DNA from: Panopea generosa | Taxonomy: Eukaryota; Mollusca; Bivalvia; Adapedonta; Hiatellidae | DNA: 64,000 nt | Reading direction: 5' to 3' | Assembly: GCA_029582155.1 (NCBI GenBank) | Contig: CM055897.1 | Location: forward strand, 16,172,482 to 16,236,481 | Shown here: piece by piece, positions 12,701-27,700 of the stretch | How positions within the stretch are numbered: the first letter of the stretch is position 1 | How the letters are laid out: every line of letters begins with the position of its first letter | Notes under the pieces: generated by a model | Databases searched by the model: none | Told to the model about the DNA's origin: nothing | Seen by the model: the letters and a program-made list of their open reading frames with translations, nothing else | Program-made: the position numbers and the translations under genes

Positions 12701-15700
12701 CTAGGTAGTTAACCAGTAGGAGAGGGATGCATTATAAGATCTGCTAGGTAGTTAACCAGTAGGAGAGGGATGCATTATAGGATCTGCTAGGTAGTTAACC
12801 AGTAGGAGAGGGATGCATTATAGGATCTGCTAGGTAGTTAACCAGTAGGAGAGGGATGCATTATAAGATCTGCTAGGTAGTTAACCAGTAGGAGAGGGAT
12901 GCATTATAGGATCTGCTAGGTAGTTAACCAGTAGGAGAGGGATGCATTATAAGATCTGCTAGGTAGTTAACCAGTAGGAGAGGGATGCATTATAAGATCT
13001 GCTAGGTAGTTAACCAGTAGGAGAGGGATGCATTATAAGATCTGCTAGGTAGTTAACCAGTAGGAGAGGGATGCATTATAGGATCTGCTAGGTAGTTAAC
13101 CAGTAGGAGAGGGATGCATTATAGGATCTGCTAGGTAGTTAACCAGTAGGAGAGGGATGCATTATAGGATCTGCTAGGTAGTTAACCAGTAGGAGAGGGA
13201 TGCATTATAAGATCTGCTAGGTAGTTAACCAGTAGGAGAGGGATGCATTATAAGATCTGCTAGGTAGTTAACCAGTAGGAGAGGGATGCATTATAGGATC
13301 TGCTGGGTAGTTAACCAGTAGGAGAGGGATGCATTATAAGATCTGCTAGGTAGTTAACCAGTAGGAGAGGGATGCATTATAAGATCTGCTAGGTAGTTAA
13401 CCAGTAGGAGAGGGATGCATTATAGGATCTGCTAGGTAGTTAACCAGTAGGAGAGGGATGCATTATAGGATCTGCTAGGTAGTTAACCAGTAGGAGAGGG
13501 ATGCATTATAAGATCTGCTAGGTAGTTAACCAGTAGGAGAGGGATGCATTATAGGATCTGCTAGGTAGTTAACCAGTAGGAGAGGGATGCATTATAAGAT
13601 CTGCTAGGTAGTTAACCAGTAGGAGAGGGATGCATTATAAGATCTGCTAGGTAGTTAACCAGTAGGAGAGGGATGCATTATAGGATCTGCTAGGTAGTTA
13701 ACCAGTAGGAGAGGGATGCATTATAAGATCTGCTAGGTAGTTAACCAGTAGGAGAGGGATGCATTATAGGATCTGCTAGGTAGTTAACCAGTAGGAGAGG
13801 GATGCATTATAGGATCTGCTAGGTAGTTAACCAGTAGGAGAGGGATGCATTATAAGATCTGCTAGGTAGTTAACCAGTAGGAGAGGGATGCATTATAGGA
13901 TCTGCTAGGTAGTTAACCAGTAGGAGAGGGATGCATTATAGGATCTGCTAGGTAGTTAACCAGTAGGAGAGGGATGCATTATAAGATCTGCTAGGTAGTT
14001 AACCAGTAGGAGAGGGATGCATTATAAGATCTGCTAGGTAGTTAACCAGTAGGAGAGGGATGCATTATAGGATCTGCTAGGTAGTTAACCAGTAGGAGAG
14101 GGATGCATTATAAGATCTGCTAGGTAGTTAACCAGTAGGAGAGGGATGCATTATAAGATCTGCTAGGTAGTTAACCAGTAGGAGAGGGATGCATTATAAG
14201 ATCTGCTAGGTAGTTAACCAGTAGGAGAGGGATGCATTATAGGATCTGCTGGGTAGTTAACCAGTAGGAGAGGGATGCATTATAAGATCTGCTAGGTAGT
14301 TAACCAGTAGGAGAGGGATGCATTATAAGATCTGCTAGGTAGTTAACCAGTAGGAGAGGGATGCATTATAGGATCTGCTAGGTAGTTAACCAGTAGGAGA
14401 GGGATGCATTATAGGATCTGCTAGGTAGTTAACCAGTAGGAGAGGGATGCATTATAAGATCTGCTAGGTAGTTAACCAGTAGGAGAGGGATGCATTATAG
14501 GATCTGCTAGGTAGTTAACCAGTAGGAGAGGGATGCATTATAGGATCTGCTAGGTAGTTAACCAGTAGGAGAGGGATGCATTATAAGATCTGCTAGGTAG
14601 TTAACCAGTAGGAGAGGGATGCATTATAAGATCTGCTAGGTAGTTAACCAGTAGGAGAGGGATGCATTATAGGATCTGCTAGGTAGTTAACCAGTAGGAG
14701 AGGGATGCATTATAAGATCTGCTAGGTAGTTAACCAGTAGGAGAGGGATGCATTATAGGATCTGCTAGGTAGTTAACCAGTAGGAGAGGGATGCATTATA
14801 GGATCTGCTAGGTAGTTAACCAGTAGGAGAGGGATGCATTATAAGATCTGCTAGGTAGTTAACCAGTAGGAGAGGGATGCATTATAAGATCTGCTAGGTA
14901 GTTAACCAGTAGGAGAGGGATGCATTATAAGATCTGCTAGGTAGTTAACCAGTAGGAGAGGGATGCATTATAGGATCTGCTGCATAGTTAACCAGTAGGA
15001 GAGGGATGCATTATAGGATCTGCTGTGTAGTTAACCAATACTAGACATATCTTTGGAGGGGGTCCTCAGTGGCCAAGTGGTCTAAGGCGCCGTCTCAAGA
15101 TCATTTACCTCTCACCACTAAGGTCGTAGGTTTGAGTCCTTCTCGCTCCAAAAACTTTATGTGAAGGAAGGACGGTGGTTCTACTCAGTCTGACTCAGTC
15201 TGAGGTCTTCCTCCACTAGTAAAACTGGATATGCCATATATAACTTGAAATGTGTTGAAAATGGCGTTAAACCCCATTAAAAAAAAAACATCTTTGGAAG
15301 TCAATGACTTTTTCCTCATACAGGTAGGAGACTTGTGCCTGTAGAACAAACATCCTTTACAGAGATTATGGCTGCTGAAGGATTCAAACTTAAAACCCCT
15401 GTAGACTCTTAACCAAATGGTCTAGCCAGCCTTAGACATATATATATATAGTGTATATTCTGCTCTTATTGTCCGGCTTGCACATACTCATATCTGATAT
15501 TTGGTGGCATTAAAGATGATTGATACAGACATGTTTTTTCTGTTAGTGCATATTATAGATATTAAATACACTTCAGTAAGCCATGGCCAGAATAGTCAAG
15601 TTAACGCTTTGTTCCAGTAGCTCTTGCTTTAACTGGTATTGCCTAGATTATTTAATAATGATTGATGGAATGATTCAGTTTCATGTTTTTGCTAATTTCA

Positions 15701-18700
15701 GCCATGGGACAGTACAGAACTGTGGGTGGCTGATATGACTGACACTGGAGATGCAGTTGTTCCAGAATCGGCAAAAATGGTGAGGAAGCATTTCATAACT
15801 TACATGTACCTGACAATGCAGGAGTGTTGTAAACAAACAACATAGTTTTGATGTAAACTTGTGCAATATCACTACCATAATTACTATTAATGTACCTGTT
15901 GGTGTTGTCCGTATAACTCGTGTATTGAAAATGCTCTGCTACTTTCAGACCTGGCACGGGAAATAAGTACTGTGTATTAATTAATCATCACACGTGACAT
16001 TAGCATATTGGAATTTAAGAAATATTGTTCTCATCCTTTATAGAAATGACATTAAACGTGAAAGGTATGTGCTATATCTTAATTTGATACTGATTTATTT
16101 TAGCTTGATTGCGGTGAAATCAAGAGCTTAATATAATATGTGAACTGCTCTCGGGTCTGGTTCCCGGGTAGAACAGTACTCTGTGTTTTCTTTTGAAAGG
16201 TCATTGAGTTGAGCTGGGATCAAACCCGCAACCAATATTGATGAGACCCAGCACTCTATCCACTGTATTCACTGCAAAGTCTATTGCTTAAATTTTTTTA
16301 TTATATTCAATGATAAATGAGCACTCATGTAAGATGTTGTCATGTAAGATGTTGTCTTGTAAGATGTTGTCATGTAAGATGTTGTCATGTAAGATGTTGT
16401 CATGCCTTAAATGTTTTTCAATAGTAAATCTTAAAGTGATATACATGTACATATTGTCAAATGATTATTGATATGCATCTTAAGAAAACAGAAATCAAGT
16501 TAGGAATGCAGCTCCCATTTATGCATGAAGGGAACAGAAAACTGTACTTTTTGCATTTTTTCTGTTAACACTTAATATCTGTTTAACATTGGTTATTGGT
16601 TACGACCCAGGTGGAGCATCTGACCTCCAGGCCTTGACCTTTCCTCTCCTGTGTCAGGTGATCTTGAAAGAGATTGTGTACCCGACTTTCAATAATATTA
16701 TTATAAAGGTTCTTTTAAAATCAAACACTTTTAAATATTTTATAGATGAGGAACAATGATTTCCAGTTTCATATGAAAAGTGCTATACAGAGTGGTTAGA
16801 AAGTTCATAGGCCTTAAATGTTAATCGACTTTATTTAAAATGATTTATGAAAAGTTATTTAATAAAGGTAATTTTTCTATTAATCTGTTATGCATTATGA
16901 ATCCAGCAGTACTTTGTAAGTAGTAACTGATAACAGGCAAATTAGACAGAATTAACTGAACTTTAAGAAGTCACCTAAAACTTAAAATTAAGACTTAATT
17001 GACAAACTTGTCATAGTCGTTAGTTATGGCAGAGAAAAGAAAAAATGCAGTATTTGACTGATGTTCACAAGGCTTTTTGACAGTAGTTACTGGTAGTTAT
17101 GGTAGAAAATAATGCAGTATTTAGCTGATGTTCACAAGGCTTTTAACAGTAGTTATTGGTAGTTATGGTAGAAAATAATGCAGTATTAAGCTGTTGGCTA
17201 CAAACTTTCTTCATACCCTGTAGTCTAATTTTTAAATTTATTCCATATTGAATAAAGGTAGCAGGAGGGGAAGACATCAGCATCATTCAGCCATCTTGGA
17301 CATGTGACAATGAGCTGTTATATGTTGGGGACAACACTGATTGGTGGAATTTATATCACATGACCAAGTCAGGTGAACATGTCAACCTTTTGCCCAGGAA
17401 TAGTGAGTGTGGAGGCCCACAATGGGTGTTTGCTTTGACACCGTACATGGTGGATCCTAGAGGAACTGGAGATATAGTCACTGTGTTTGGCAAGGTATAC
17501 GTTATTTTTGTAGAAACATTGTGAGTTTTTTATGTTTCATTTAAATCTTATAAATATGTTGTTGTATGGTATTTAGCATTGCTTTCAGCAATTTTTCAGT
17601 CATATCGCAACAATCTCACAAGTAACTGATAACTTTCCTACTTGATTCAGTGCTGAGAGATGAATAACAATGAGACCCAAATCATTACAGAGATTGTGAC
17701 CAATCGAGGTGGGGAAATCAAACTGAAGACCTCAGGATTGATAGTCATATTTGCTACAAACTGAGTTGATCATGCCCAGTGCATATTATTTAATATAACT
17801 TTGGTTACTAGTAAGAATCGAGCAGTTATAGAATGATAAATATCTGTACTAGTTTATCATTGTATCATTTTTGTAATTCCCCAGAAAGTTATTCTGATAA
17901 AAATTAGCTGTGTGTTTATTTTTTGTTCCTGCATTTTATTTGTTTACTGTACATGTAAACAGTGTAAAAGGCGCTGTTTTTTTTTATATATTTTACTGTT
18001 TGCCGCTGAAGTAATGGCTTCGAGGCCATCTTGTGCCAAAAATATATTCCTCAAGCATTTGCAAGAATTGAATGCAGAGAAGATGCTTTGTGTTATATTT
18101 ACTATGTGCATAATAAGCATGAGAGCGCACTGTACAGTCAAACCTGTGTAAGTGACCACCTCTATTAAGCAGCCACTTGTCATAAGCAGCCACATTTGTT
18201 ATTTTGATGCTTTTAGAGCAAATTAATCTGTTTTAAGCAACAACCTTTCTTTAAACGTCACTTTTGCTCCTTCCCTTGACTGGCTGCTTAAGACAGGTTT
18301 TGACTGTTCTTGTTTGACTTTGTATCTGGCCTCTTCAGTCTTCTTCTGACTTTATCATTTCATGAAATCACAGCAGCAGAGTTTATTATTAATTAATTCA
18401 TTAAACACTTTTTCAGGAGCTTGGTGTTTTTAACATGAACACAAAGAAGTACAAGGCGGTAGAGACGGGGTTTACGAGTCACTCGTTTGTCAATATTGGA
18501 CAGAATGGTCTTGTGTACTGTGTGGCAGGCAGTCCAACAAAGTTCTCTTGTGTTTTACAGATTAACACAGAAACCAGTGAGGTATAGCAGTTACAGTCAG
18601 TTAGATATACATGTATTATAGTATAGTTTTATTTCCAATATCCAATAGGCACACAGGTCCATCTGGTGCATGATATATATGAAAACACATGATGGACTGA

Positions 18701-21700
18701 TATATATATATATATGTATTTTCTTATTAAAATAATTGCCATTACAGTTGGTGTATACAGGTAACCCAGTAAGTGTTAGTTTCTGTGATGCAAATGATGG
18801 GGGTAAGTCATGATGTTGTTGAGGTAGTGGCTCAACTTTAAGGGGTCTAATTATTTTATGCCATAACACTGTATTCATCATGCCATTATGCAGAATAAAC
18901 CATGTTATTATGCTGTATTTATCATGTCATTATGATATATTTATCATGTCATTATGATATATTTATCATGCCATTATGCTTTATTTATCATGACATTATG
19001 TTGTATTTATCATGCCATTATGTTGTATTTCTCATGCCATTATGCAGTATTTATCATGTCATTTTGTTGTATTTATCATGACATTATGCTGCATTTATCA
19101 TGCCATTATGCTTTATTTCTCATGCCATTATGTTGTATTTATCATGCCATTATGCCATATTTTTCATGCCATTATGCTGTATTTATCATGACATTATGCT
19201 GCATTTATCATGCCATTATGTTGTATTTATCATGTCATTATGTTGTTTTTATCATGCCATTATGCCATATTTTTCATGCCATTATGCTGTATTTATCATG
19301 TCATTATGTTGTATTTATCATGTCATTATGTTGTATTTATCATGCCATTAAGAAACAGTGATAGCAGCATGCACTTTTTGAAACTTTTTGCCTGCATACT
19401 GTTTTGTTGTTTCATCATTGCATACTGATTTATACTGTATTAGAGCTCATGCAACTTATGTCAGAGAGAACTTGTTGATAAATTTTCAAATTATATTTTT
19501 TTTGTTTACTATATATATAGGTGACTGTTCTAAGAGAGTCTAAATCATCCAAGCTGGACACAGCCTACTTCAGTATACCAACAGCAGTGAAATGGGAGAC
19601 AACAGAGGGGGACACTTCCCACGGATATTATTATCCTCCAGCCAACAAGGATTATACAGCACCAGGTATAACTATAACAAGGGTCCTCCACGGCCAAGCA
19701 GTCTAAGACGTCTCAAGATCATTAACATTTCACCGCTAAGGTCATACGTTTCGAGTCTCATTTGCTCAAAAAACTTTGTGAGAAATGTTGCCAGTCACTT
19801 GTGGAAGGATAGTGGTTCTACTCAGATTCATTCTGAGGTCCGCCTCCACCAATAAAACTGGATATGCCCGAAATGTGTTGAAATGGTGTTAAACCCCATT
19901 AACCATATAAAATAACTGTTATGGCACATGTCGTTTAGATCAGTCACATAATATGTCACAAGACGCACAGTAATGTTGAAATTAATTTTTACCTCTACTG
20001 GCCAACTTCAAGGAGGGCTTATGTCATTGTAAATTGTTTGTCATCGTCCATCAGACAAGTTCTTGAACCAGCTTAATTCGACCACACATGTCCCTGCCAC
20101 AGTGCTTATAAGCACATTTTAAGCAAAACTTTAAAAAACATTTTCTCTGAAAGTTCAATGCCTAGACTTTAGATATTTAACATGTAGCATGGAGGTCCCC
20201 TAAAAGATTTTTTGACATTGGGTCCTATCAAATTAAATTTGGGGCCACCACAGGGGTCACTGTTTTACATAGAGCTATATTTTTCATTTACTCTTAACCA
20301 AACTTGCACAGCAGTTGTATGACTACAAGATCTTAGACAAGTTTTTGAACCACAAGATTCGACCACAAGTGCCCCCACCACAGTGTTTATAAGCACATTT
20401 TGAGCGAAACCTTAAAAAAACATTTTTACTGAAAGTCCAAGGCCCAAATCTTAGATGTTTTACGTGTAGAATTGCATGGTGGTCTCCTAAAATATTTGTT
20501 GAAGTTAAACTTACATAAAAACTTTTCCTGTGAAATGTTCAGCTGTTCATTTGTTGCTAGTAGAGCAATTCAGGCCCTCTTGGGCCTCTTGTTACTTGTG
20601 TTCATGCATACAATTTAATCTATAACCCACGTGAAAATATTACTCTTCAAGTATTATTTTTATTTGAAACTTAATATCAAAAAAACTATTTGTTTATGAA
20701 ATAAAATCATAATGGTAGTTTTTTTTTTTTTTTTTTTTTTTAATGTTGTTTAACGCTTTACTCCATATACGCGTTTTCACGCACCAATCACAGAAGGCCT
20801 TTGAAAACAGTGCAGAAAGAATTCAGATTGCTCATGACGAGCAATCTGAACACTTCCTGCACTGTTTTCCACTCTGTCAGTTAATATGAACATAATTCAT
20901 CCAATAATTTAAAAGCCTTCTATATAAGGTGTCCAAAGGCATCTATATTAGAGGTTTCCAAATGTGTCTATATGACGTAAAGGGTTAAAGCCATTTTCAA
21001 CACATTTCAGGTTATATATGGCATATCCAGTTTAATTGATGAAGGTGGATAGTTTTTAAAAAAATGAATGAAATATCTGTATACATATTGACTTTTCATG
21101 ATTCCAAATGGTTGTATCTTAAAAGGGAGTATATCAGGAAAAAACGCTATAAATGTCTTAAAGAATAAAACCATCTCATTAATAAATAAAATCCGAATGG
21201 TTTGATATGTTAGATCCACCAAAACGTGACAAAATTGGTATTTAAACTGGAGTGTTAAACTTGAAATGAAATCCTCATTCGAAAAATAGACAGCATTTAA
21301 ATACTGCTTTACGTCATTCGAACCCTTTCTAAAATGAAACAATTTTTTCTACTTTTAGGCCTGTATCAATGGCGGATCTACTCTTTAAAAAAACAGTTTA
21401 GTCTAACCTAGGCTCTAAGCCCAAGTTAGGAAATCCATTCTTAATATATTATTATGGCATGTTTAATAAGATACCCTTTTGGCAATATTGTGTCAGTGAG
21501 TATATATATAGGCATGATATAGTGGAAAAATATGTTTTTAGCCAATTTTAAAAGTTTGAAAAATCCTGATAAATTCCCTTTAAATGATGGTATATAATTT
21601 TTGTTATGTTCACAAAAACATTATGACTTGGGTGTACTTGATATATCTGGACAATATCAATATATACTTTGACTCTGCCCACAATACGAGTTTCAAAATT

Positions 21701-24700
21701 TATGTATCTAAAAAAAGTCTATGAAAACGATGCAAAATTTGTACTTTGACCGTCAAAAAATTCACACCACGACCACTCCATTCCTACGTATTGAAGACTG
21801 AATTTCGGAACTGCATATTGAGATTCTGTATTTTACACACATACCATGATGCCTTAGACAGTGTTATGTTTTACCTTCTCCCCTTGTCTAGAAAAGTAAC
21901 CATAATCTATGTTTGATTTTGCTTGCTTATGATACCTAATTTCAAGGTACATGTACATGTCTAGATAAATTATGTGCTCAAGTCATTTGAGGTCACTTAT
22001 TGATTCTATCCACTAAATATTTCCTTTTCCAGCCAGTACATTACCTCCCCTTCTGGTAAAGAATCATGGAGGACCAACAGCACAAGCTGGAGACACACTG
22101 AGCTTGAAGATCCAATACTTCACCAGTCGTGGTATGGCAGTATTAGATGTGAACTACCGTGGCAGTACCGGTTATGGCAAACAGTACCGCCACAAACTCC
22201 GCCAGAAGTAAGTATCAGTACTACGTTTTTAAGTCTTACACTGAATCAAGGTATGACCTGGCTAGGAATTGAGCCCAAAACCTCCCACAGCCTTACCGCT
22301 AAATCAACAGTCAGGGGTCTTATTTCACCAACCATTCTTGGGAATTTTCTTAAACTTAAGCTTGAAAATCCGCTGTCAGCCTAAGATGTAGAATAATTAT
22401 GAGCACTAATTTGTCTATATAAAAATTATAAGGTGTCACTGCTTGCAAAGTTTGATATCAAAAATGGTCTCTCAGTGTGTTTTTCAAAATTCATTTAAGA
22501 GTCCCAAGTCTAAAAGTTTTCATAAGAATGGTTAGTGAATACCACCCAAGTTGTGACAGCTGAAAAATTGATATCTTAGATTATAATTGTTAAATATATT
22601 GAATTATTATATCTCTTATATGACACTAATGGTAAGCTTCATAAGTAGTTTATATTTTTATCATGTACTGTTAAACTTTGCAAGTAACACTTGGTCATAA
22701 ATACTAAATATATTTTGGATTTATTAAAAATGCTGTAAATTTTAAAAGAAACACTATTATATTGTCCAGTCAGGGCTCTTGGGTTTTCAGAAATTGATGT
22801 GTTGCAATTCTATGTACCAGTACTGCTCTTGTCAGTTAATGAAATGTTGACCTCATGTGTTATTTTTGTTCTTTAGATATTAACAGATATATTACCTATT
22901 TGTTGATATCTTTACCACTTGAATCACACAATGTCATATATAAATAATCACATAGGCTGGCCGTGTGGGAATTTGAACTCACAAACTTCCGGATTGAGTC
23001 AGATGTGCTGCTGACAGCTAACTAGTACCGGCAATTATTAAATAAAATATATTTATACTTTTTACAACAAAATTAGACTTCAGGTAGATGAAGTAACTAT
23101 TTTATAAATATTGTTCCACTACAGATGGGGAATATATGATCTTGACGACTCCTGTACTGGAGCCACATACCTGGCAAAGACGGGTAAAGTAAATGGAGAC
23201 ATGTTATGTATTGATGGTGGGTCAGCAGGGGGATACACAACACTAGCGGCACTCACATTCAGGGATGTCTTTAAAGCAGGTTAGTGTATTAAACTGAAAT
23301 TGTTTAGTCTTGAGCCTTAAATTCCTGTAGGTTGTAGGGAGGTATTGCATTCTGTCACTCTATTTTAGCTCACTTGAGCAAAGCTCAAGGTGAGCTATTC
23401 TGATCTCCCTGTGTCCGTTGTTCATATGTGAATTTTTGTTGTGTGCACTCTAGCACCTGCATTTTTCATTGGGTCTTCACCAAACTCACATAGAAGTTAT
23501 ATTACCATTATATCTCGGATAAGTTCTTGAACTGGCCAAATAGAAACTAAATAATTAATGTCTTGAGTAATGGCCCTTGAAACAAAAATTTGGACTATTT
23601 GACCTTGTGTACACTATAGTAGTGGCATTTATAATTTGATCCTCATTAAACTTACATAGAAGTTATATAATCACAATTTAAAATTGCACTATTTGATGTT
23701 GTGTGCACTCTAAATCTGTTGTGTGTACTCTAGTACCGGCATTTCTTATTTAATCGGCTCAAAATTTACACAGTAGTTATTTAACCATAATATCTGTCTG
23801 TCCGTGTATCCATCCCTGTGTCAAAATAGTAGCTGATGAATAACTTGTGAAAGGGTCTATGTATTTAATTGATATTTGATATGTGGCATAATTATAAAAT
23901 ACAGACATAGTTCAGTGTTTGTCAATGTTGGTAAGAAGTTATGGCCCCTTTTTAGCTTTGCCGGGACGAATGTCCAAGGAGAGCTATTGCCATGACGTCA
24001 GCTGTAGACACCCAGGTTAAAATTTTACGTTTAAGTTTAACATAGATAAGTTAAACTTTTTCGTTTAAGCTTAGCATATCTTTGCAACCACTCATTGGAT
24101 AGAACTGAAACTTCGCATGTATGTTCATCATCATCAATGGAATACACAGAGAAAGGAACCATAACTGTGGATTGCATTTTGGCAGAGTTATGGTCCTTTT
24201 TCGACTTAGACACCCAGGTTAAACTTTTGCATTTAGTTGCGTTTAAGTTTAAGATATCTATGCAACCACTCATTGGATATGAATGAAACATCGCATGTTT
24301 GTTGATCATCATCAATGGAATACACAGAGACAAGAACCATAGCTCTGGATTGCATTTTGGCAGAGTAATGGCCCTTTTTGGACTTGGACACCCAGGTTAA
24401 ACTTTTGCGTTTAGTTGCATTTAAGTTTAATACAACTATGCAACCACTCATTGGATATGAATGAAACTTCGCATGTGTGTTCACCATCATCAATTGAATG
24501 CACAGAGACAAGAACATTAACTCTGGATTGCATTTTGGCAAAGTTATAGCCCTTTTGAATTTTCGTCTGAATACAACCAGGTCAAACTTTTGTGTTTAGT
24601 TTAAGTTTTGGTGTTTGCCTCCAATCCCAATCTTTGTATGGGTGGTGAGTTTTATACCATTGGCTAGCTTTGTTGTCTTCTGACAACTCTTGTTAACTTA

Positions 24701-27700
24701 ATTTTTGGTAACATTTTCTAACATAGAGCATGGACATCAGTGTCCTATGGACACATTTATAGTTTTATTAACCAAATATTGGTTGGATGGAATTGTTTTA
24801 TATTGTTTTATTGTGGAAATTAACCTTCATGCCTTAATCCAAAAAAACATGAATATTATAAAGTATTTTTTGTACACATATATGAAAAACAGTTTAAAGC
24901 AATTTTTTCTATTTACGTGGTGAGGTCAGCCCATCTCCCTATTCGTCCATGCCATTCAGAACTTGTCCATAATGTTAATTATTTTTATAATGTGAATTCA
25001 CATAATATATGCATAACGAATGTCCAGGAGAGCTATTGCCATGACCCTTGCATGGGTGTCCTCTGTAGACACCCAGGTTAAACTTTTGCGTTTAGTTGCA
25101 TTTAAGTTTTGGTGTTTGCCTCCAATCTCAATCTTTGCATAGATGGTGAGTTTTATCCCATAGGCGAGCTTTGTTGTCCTCTTACAACTCTTGTTTCTTT
25201 TCTAATTACTCTGTTCATTTTCTAAGTTTCTGAAATATATGAGAACCAATATTTCTAAAAGTATGCTTAAACACTTTTAATATAATATATAATATAACTA
25301 TGTTACATGTATATCCGTAATGCTAAGAGCATAAACTAAATTGTTAATAATCTGCCTAATCTGTTCACAATTTATATATGTCATGGAGAAGAACTTTATC
25401 AGATTTTATCTTTCGTTCTAATCCATATTTATACCTAATTGTGTATATATATATATGTACATGTACATGTACATTTGAATGAATAAATATGTTAAAACCA
25501 AAGCATTTTTTTGTTCAATGTTAGTAAATGCTGCCCTCTGAGAAACCTGATAAGTCACATTTTATTCAAGATATAAGGAGATATGGTAAAATAGGACTAT
25601 GTTATCTTGGTTGTTCATGTGTATGTATTTACTTGCTGTTCTTGTTAGATAACTGTTTGTATGTGACTGAGTCTTTTGTTTCACTTTATGGTCTCCAAAA
25701 TGAAGCAACTGAATTGCATAAATTATATATGCAAAATATTACATAAAAATTATCTCCTTTTATTTTAGCAGCAGTTTTCTGGTTTTTTTAGCTCTACTGG
25801 CCGAAGGCAAGAAGGGCTTATGCGATTGTGCGATTCTTTCGTCTGTTGTCATTAGCAGCACTTTCTCTGAAACCACTTGGCCAATTAAACTTCACATGGA
25901 TGTTTCTATTGCATAGGAAACTATACAGAATTTTTTTTTTATATTTTTTTTTTTTATCAGAAATTGAAGATGGCTGCCGTTATTTAAAATAGTCCAAAAC
26001 TTAAAAAATTTTCTTCTCATGAACGGCCCAACATATTTTCAAAATATTTATGCAGTTATGATAACCATTTATAGTTCTATAAGATTTGTTCAAATGGTGT
26101 CCCTGGTGTTTAAAATGACCCACCCTGACACATGTCATTATAATAAACATTAATATATATTTTTTTTAAAAAGGAACTGATTTTGCCTATATTTTCATAG
26201 AAGCATTGTTTTAGTCAAGGAGGTTCAGATTTGTAAAAATGACAGAGTTCCACTGTCATAAGGGGTCAGGAGGGGCCCCAAAAGGGTAAAAAATTTTAAT
26301 TACAAAAATAGTTTTCTTAAGAATTGGTCAGTCAGATTTGTTCATATGGGGCATAAATTATCCCTATGTGTAGGGGTTTGAATGAAGATTAGAATTAAGG
26401 GTCTAATTTATTGGGACCATGTAAAGGGACTTAGAATTTTACATGGGAATACTATGGGAAAACAGAAAATTCTCATTTTTTCATCCATTTGGGCAAATTT
26501 TTTATTCAGATTGAGTTCTGACACATCATCAAGTCATAGAAAATAAGATTTGGTTTAAAAAGGAGAATTGACTTTCCATTAGGGGCAAGGGTGGGTCAAA
26601 AAAGGGTTAAAATAGAAAATTTTCAAAAATCTTCTTCTCAACAACCGGTCAGTCAAATTTGTTCATATTTGATACAGATTATCCTAATGAGTCTGGGTTT
26701 TATGTTGTACAAATCAAGGGGCTTGTATTTATAGGGGCCCTGTAAGGGGAGTGATTTTCATATAGAAATACTATGGGGAAATGGAAATTTCTAATGTTAA
26801 CATCCATTTATAATTTTTTTTTTTTAGAGTGAGTTCTGAAGCACCTTCTAGTCATAACAAATAATATTTTGTTCAATAAGAAGGACTGACTTTCCAAAAG
26901 GGGCCAGGTGGAGTCATAAAATGGTTAAAATCTAACATTTTCAAAAATCTTATTTTTAACAACCTGTCAGTCAGATTTGTTCATATTTGATATAAATTAT
27001 CCTTTTATTAAGAGTTCTAAGTTTGCTCATAATAAATCCCTATGAGTGGGTGATTGAAGTTTCAGCAAATCAAGGAGCTGGGATGTATATGGGTCCTGTA
27101 CAGGGACTATATTTTTTACAGATGAATGGTATGGGAATTTAAAGTACATGTATTTCCTTTTCATAGCAATTAACGTTTTGTTCAGTATGGGTGTGGTGGG
27201 GGTATTTATCCATAAGGCGTTAAGACAACCCCCAACGAGAGGGTTAATATTGTGAAATTTCAAAAAGTGCTACGGTCACTATGAACCAGTAGAGCATCCT
27301 CAGGTGCTCATGGGCCTCTTGTAAGACTTGTGGCAAAAAAAACAACAACATAAATTCACAAGTAGTAATTATGACCATACTGTGTATGTAGTGAAGGGAG
27401 ATAATAAGTCAGTTACAAACTGTGTAACAAAATCTATAATAGCCTCCCTTATATCTGTAGTTATAAAAAAATATTAACATGATAGCTCTTCTTAACCCTT
27501 TACTCCATAGATATGCGTTTTCCCACACCAATCACAGAAGGCCTTTGAAAACAGTGCAGGAAGAGTTCAGATTGCTCGTGACGAGCAATCTGAACACTTC
27601 CTGCACTGTTTTCCACTTTGTCAGTTAATATAAACATAATTCACCAAATAATTCAAAAGCCTTCTATATTAGTTGTCCAAAGGCATCTATATTAGTTGTC

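Noticed and set aside
18954..19428. Forward frames with [19 protein letters not shown] repeats
   Set aside because: Translation of the 22-bp minisatellite in three frames.
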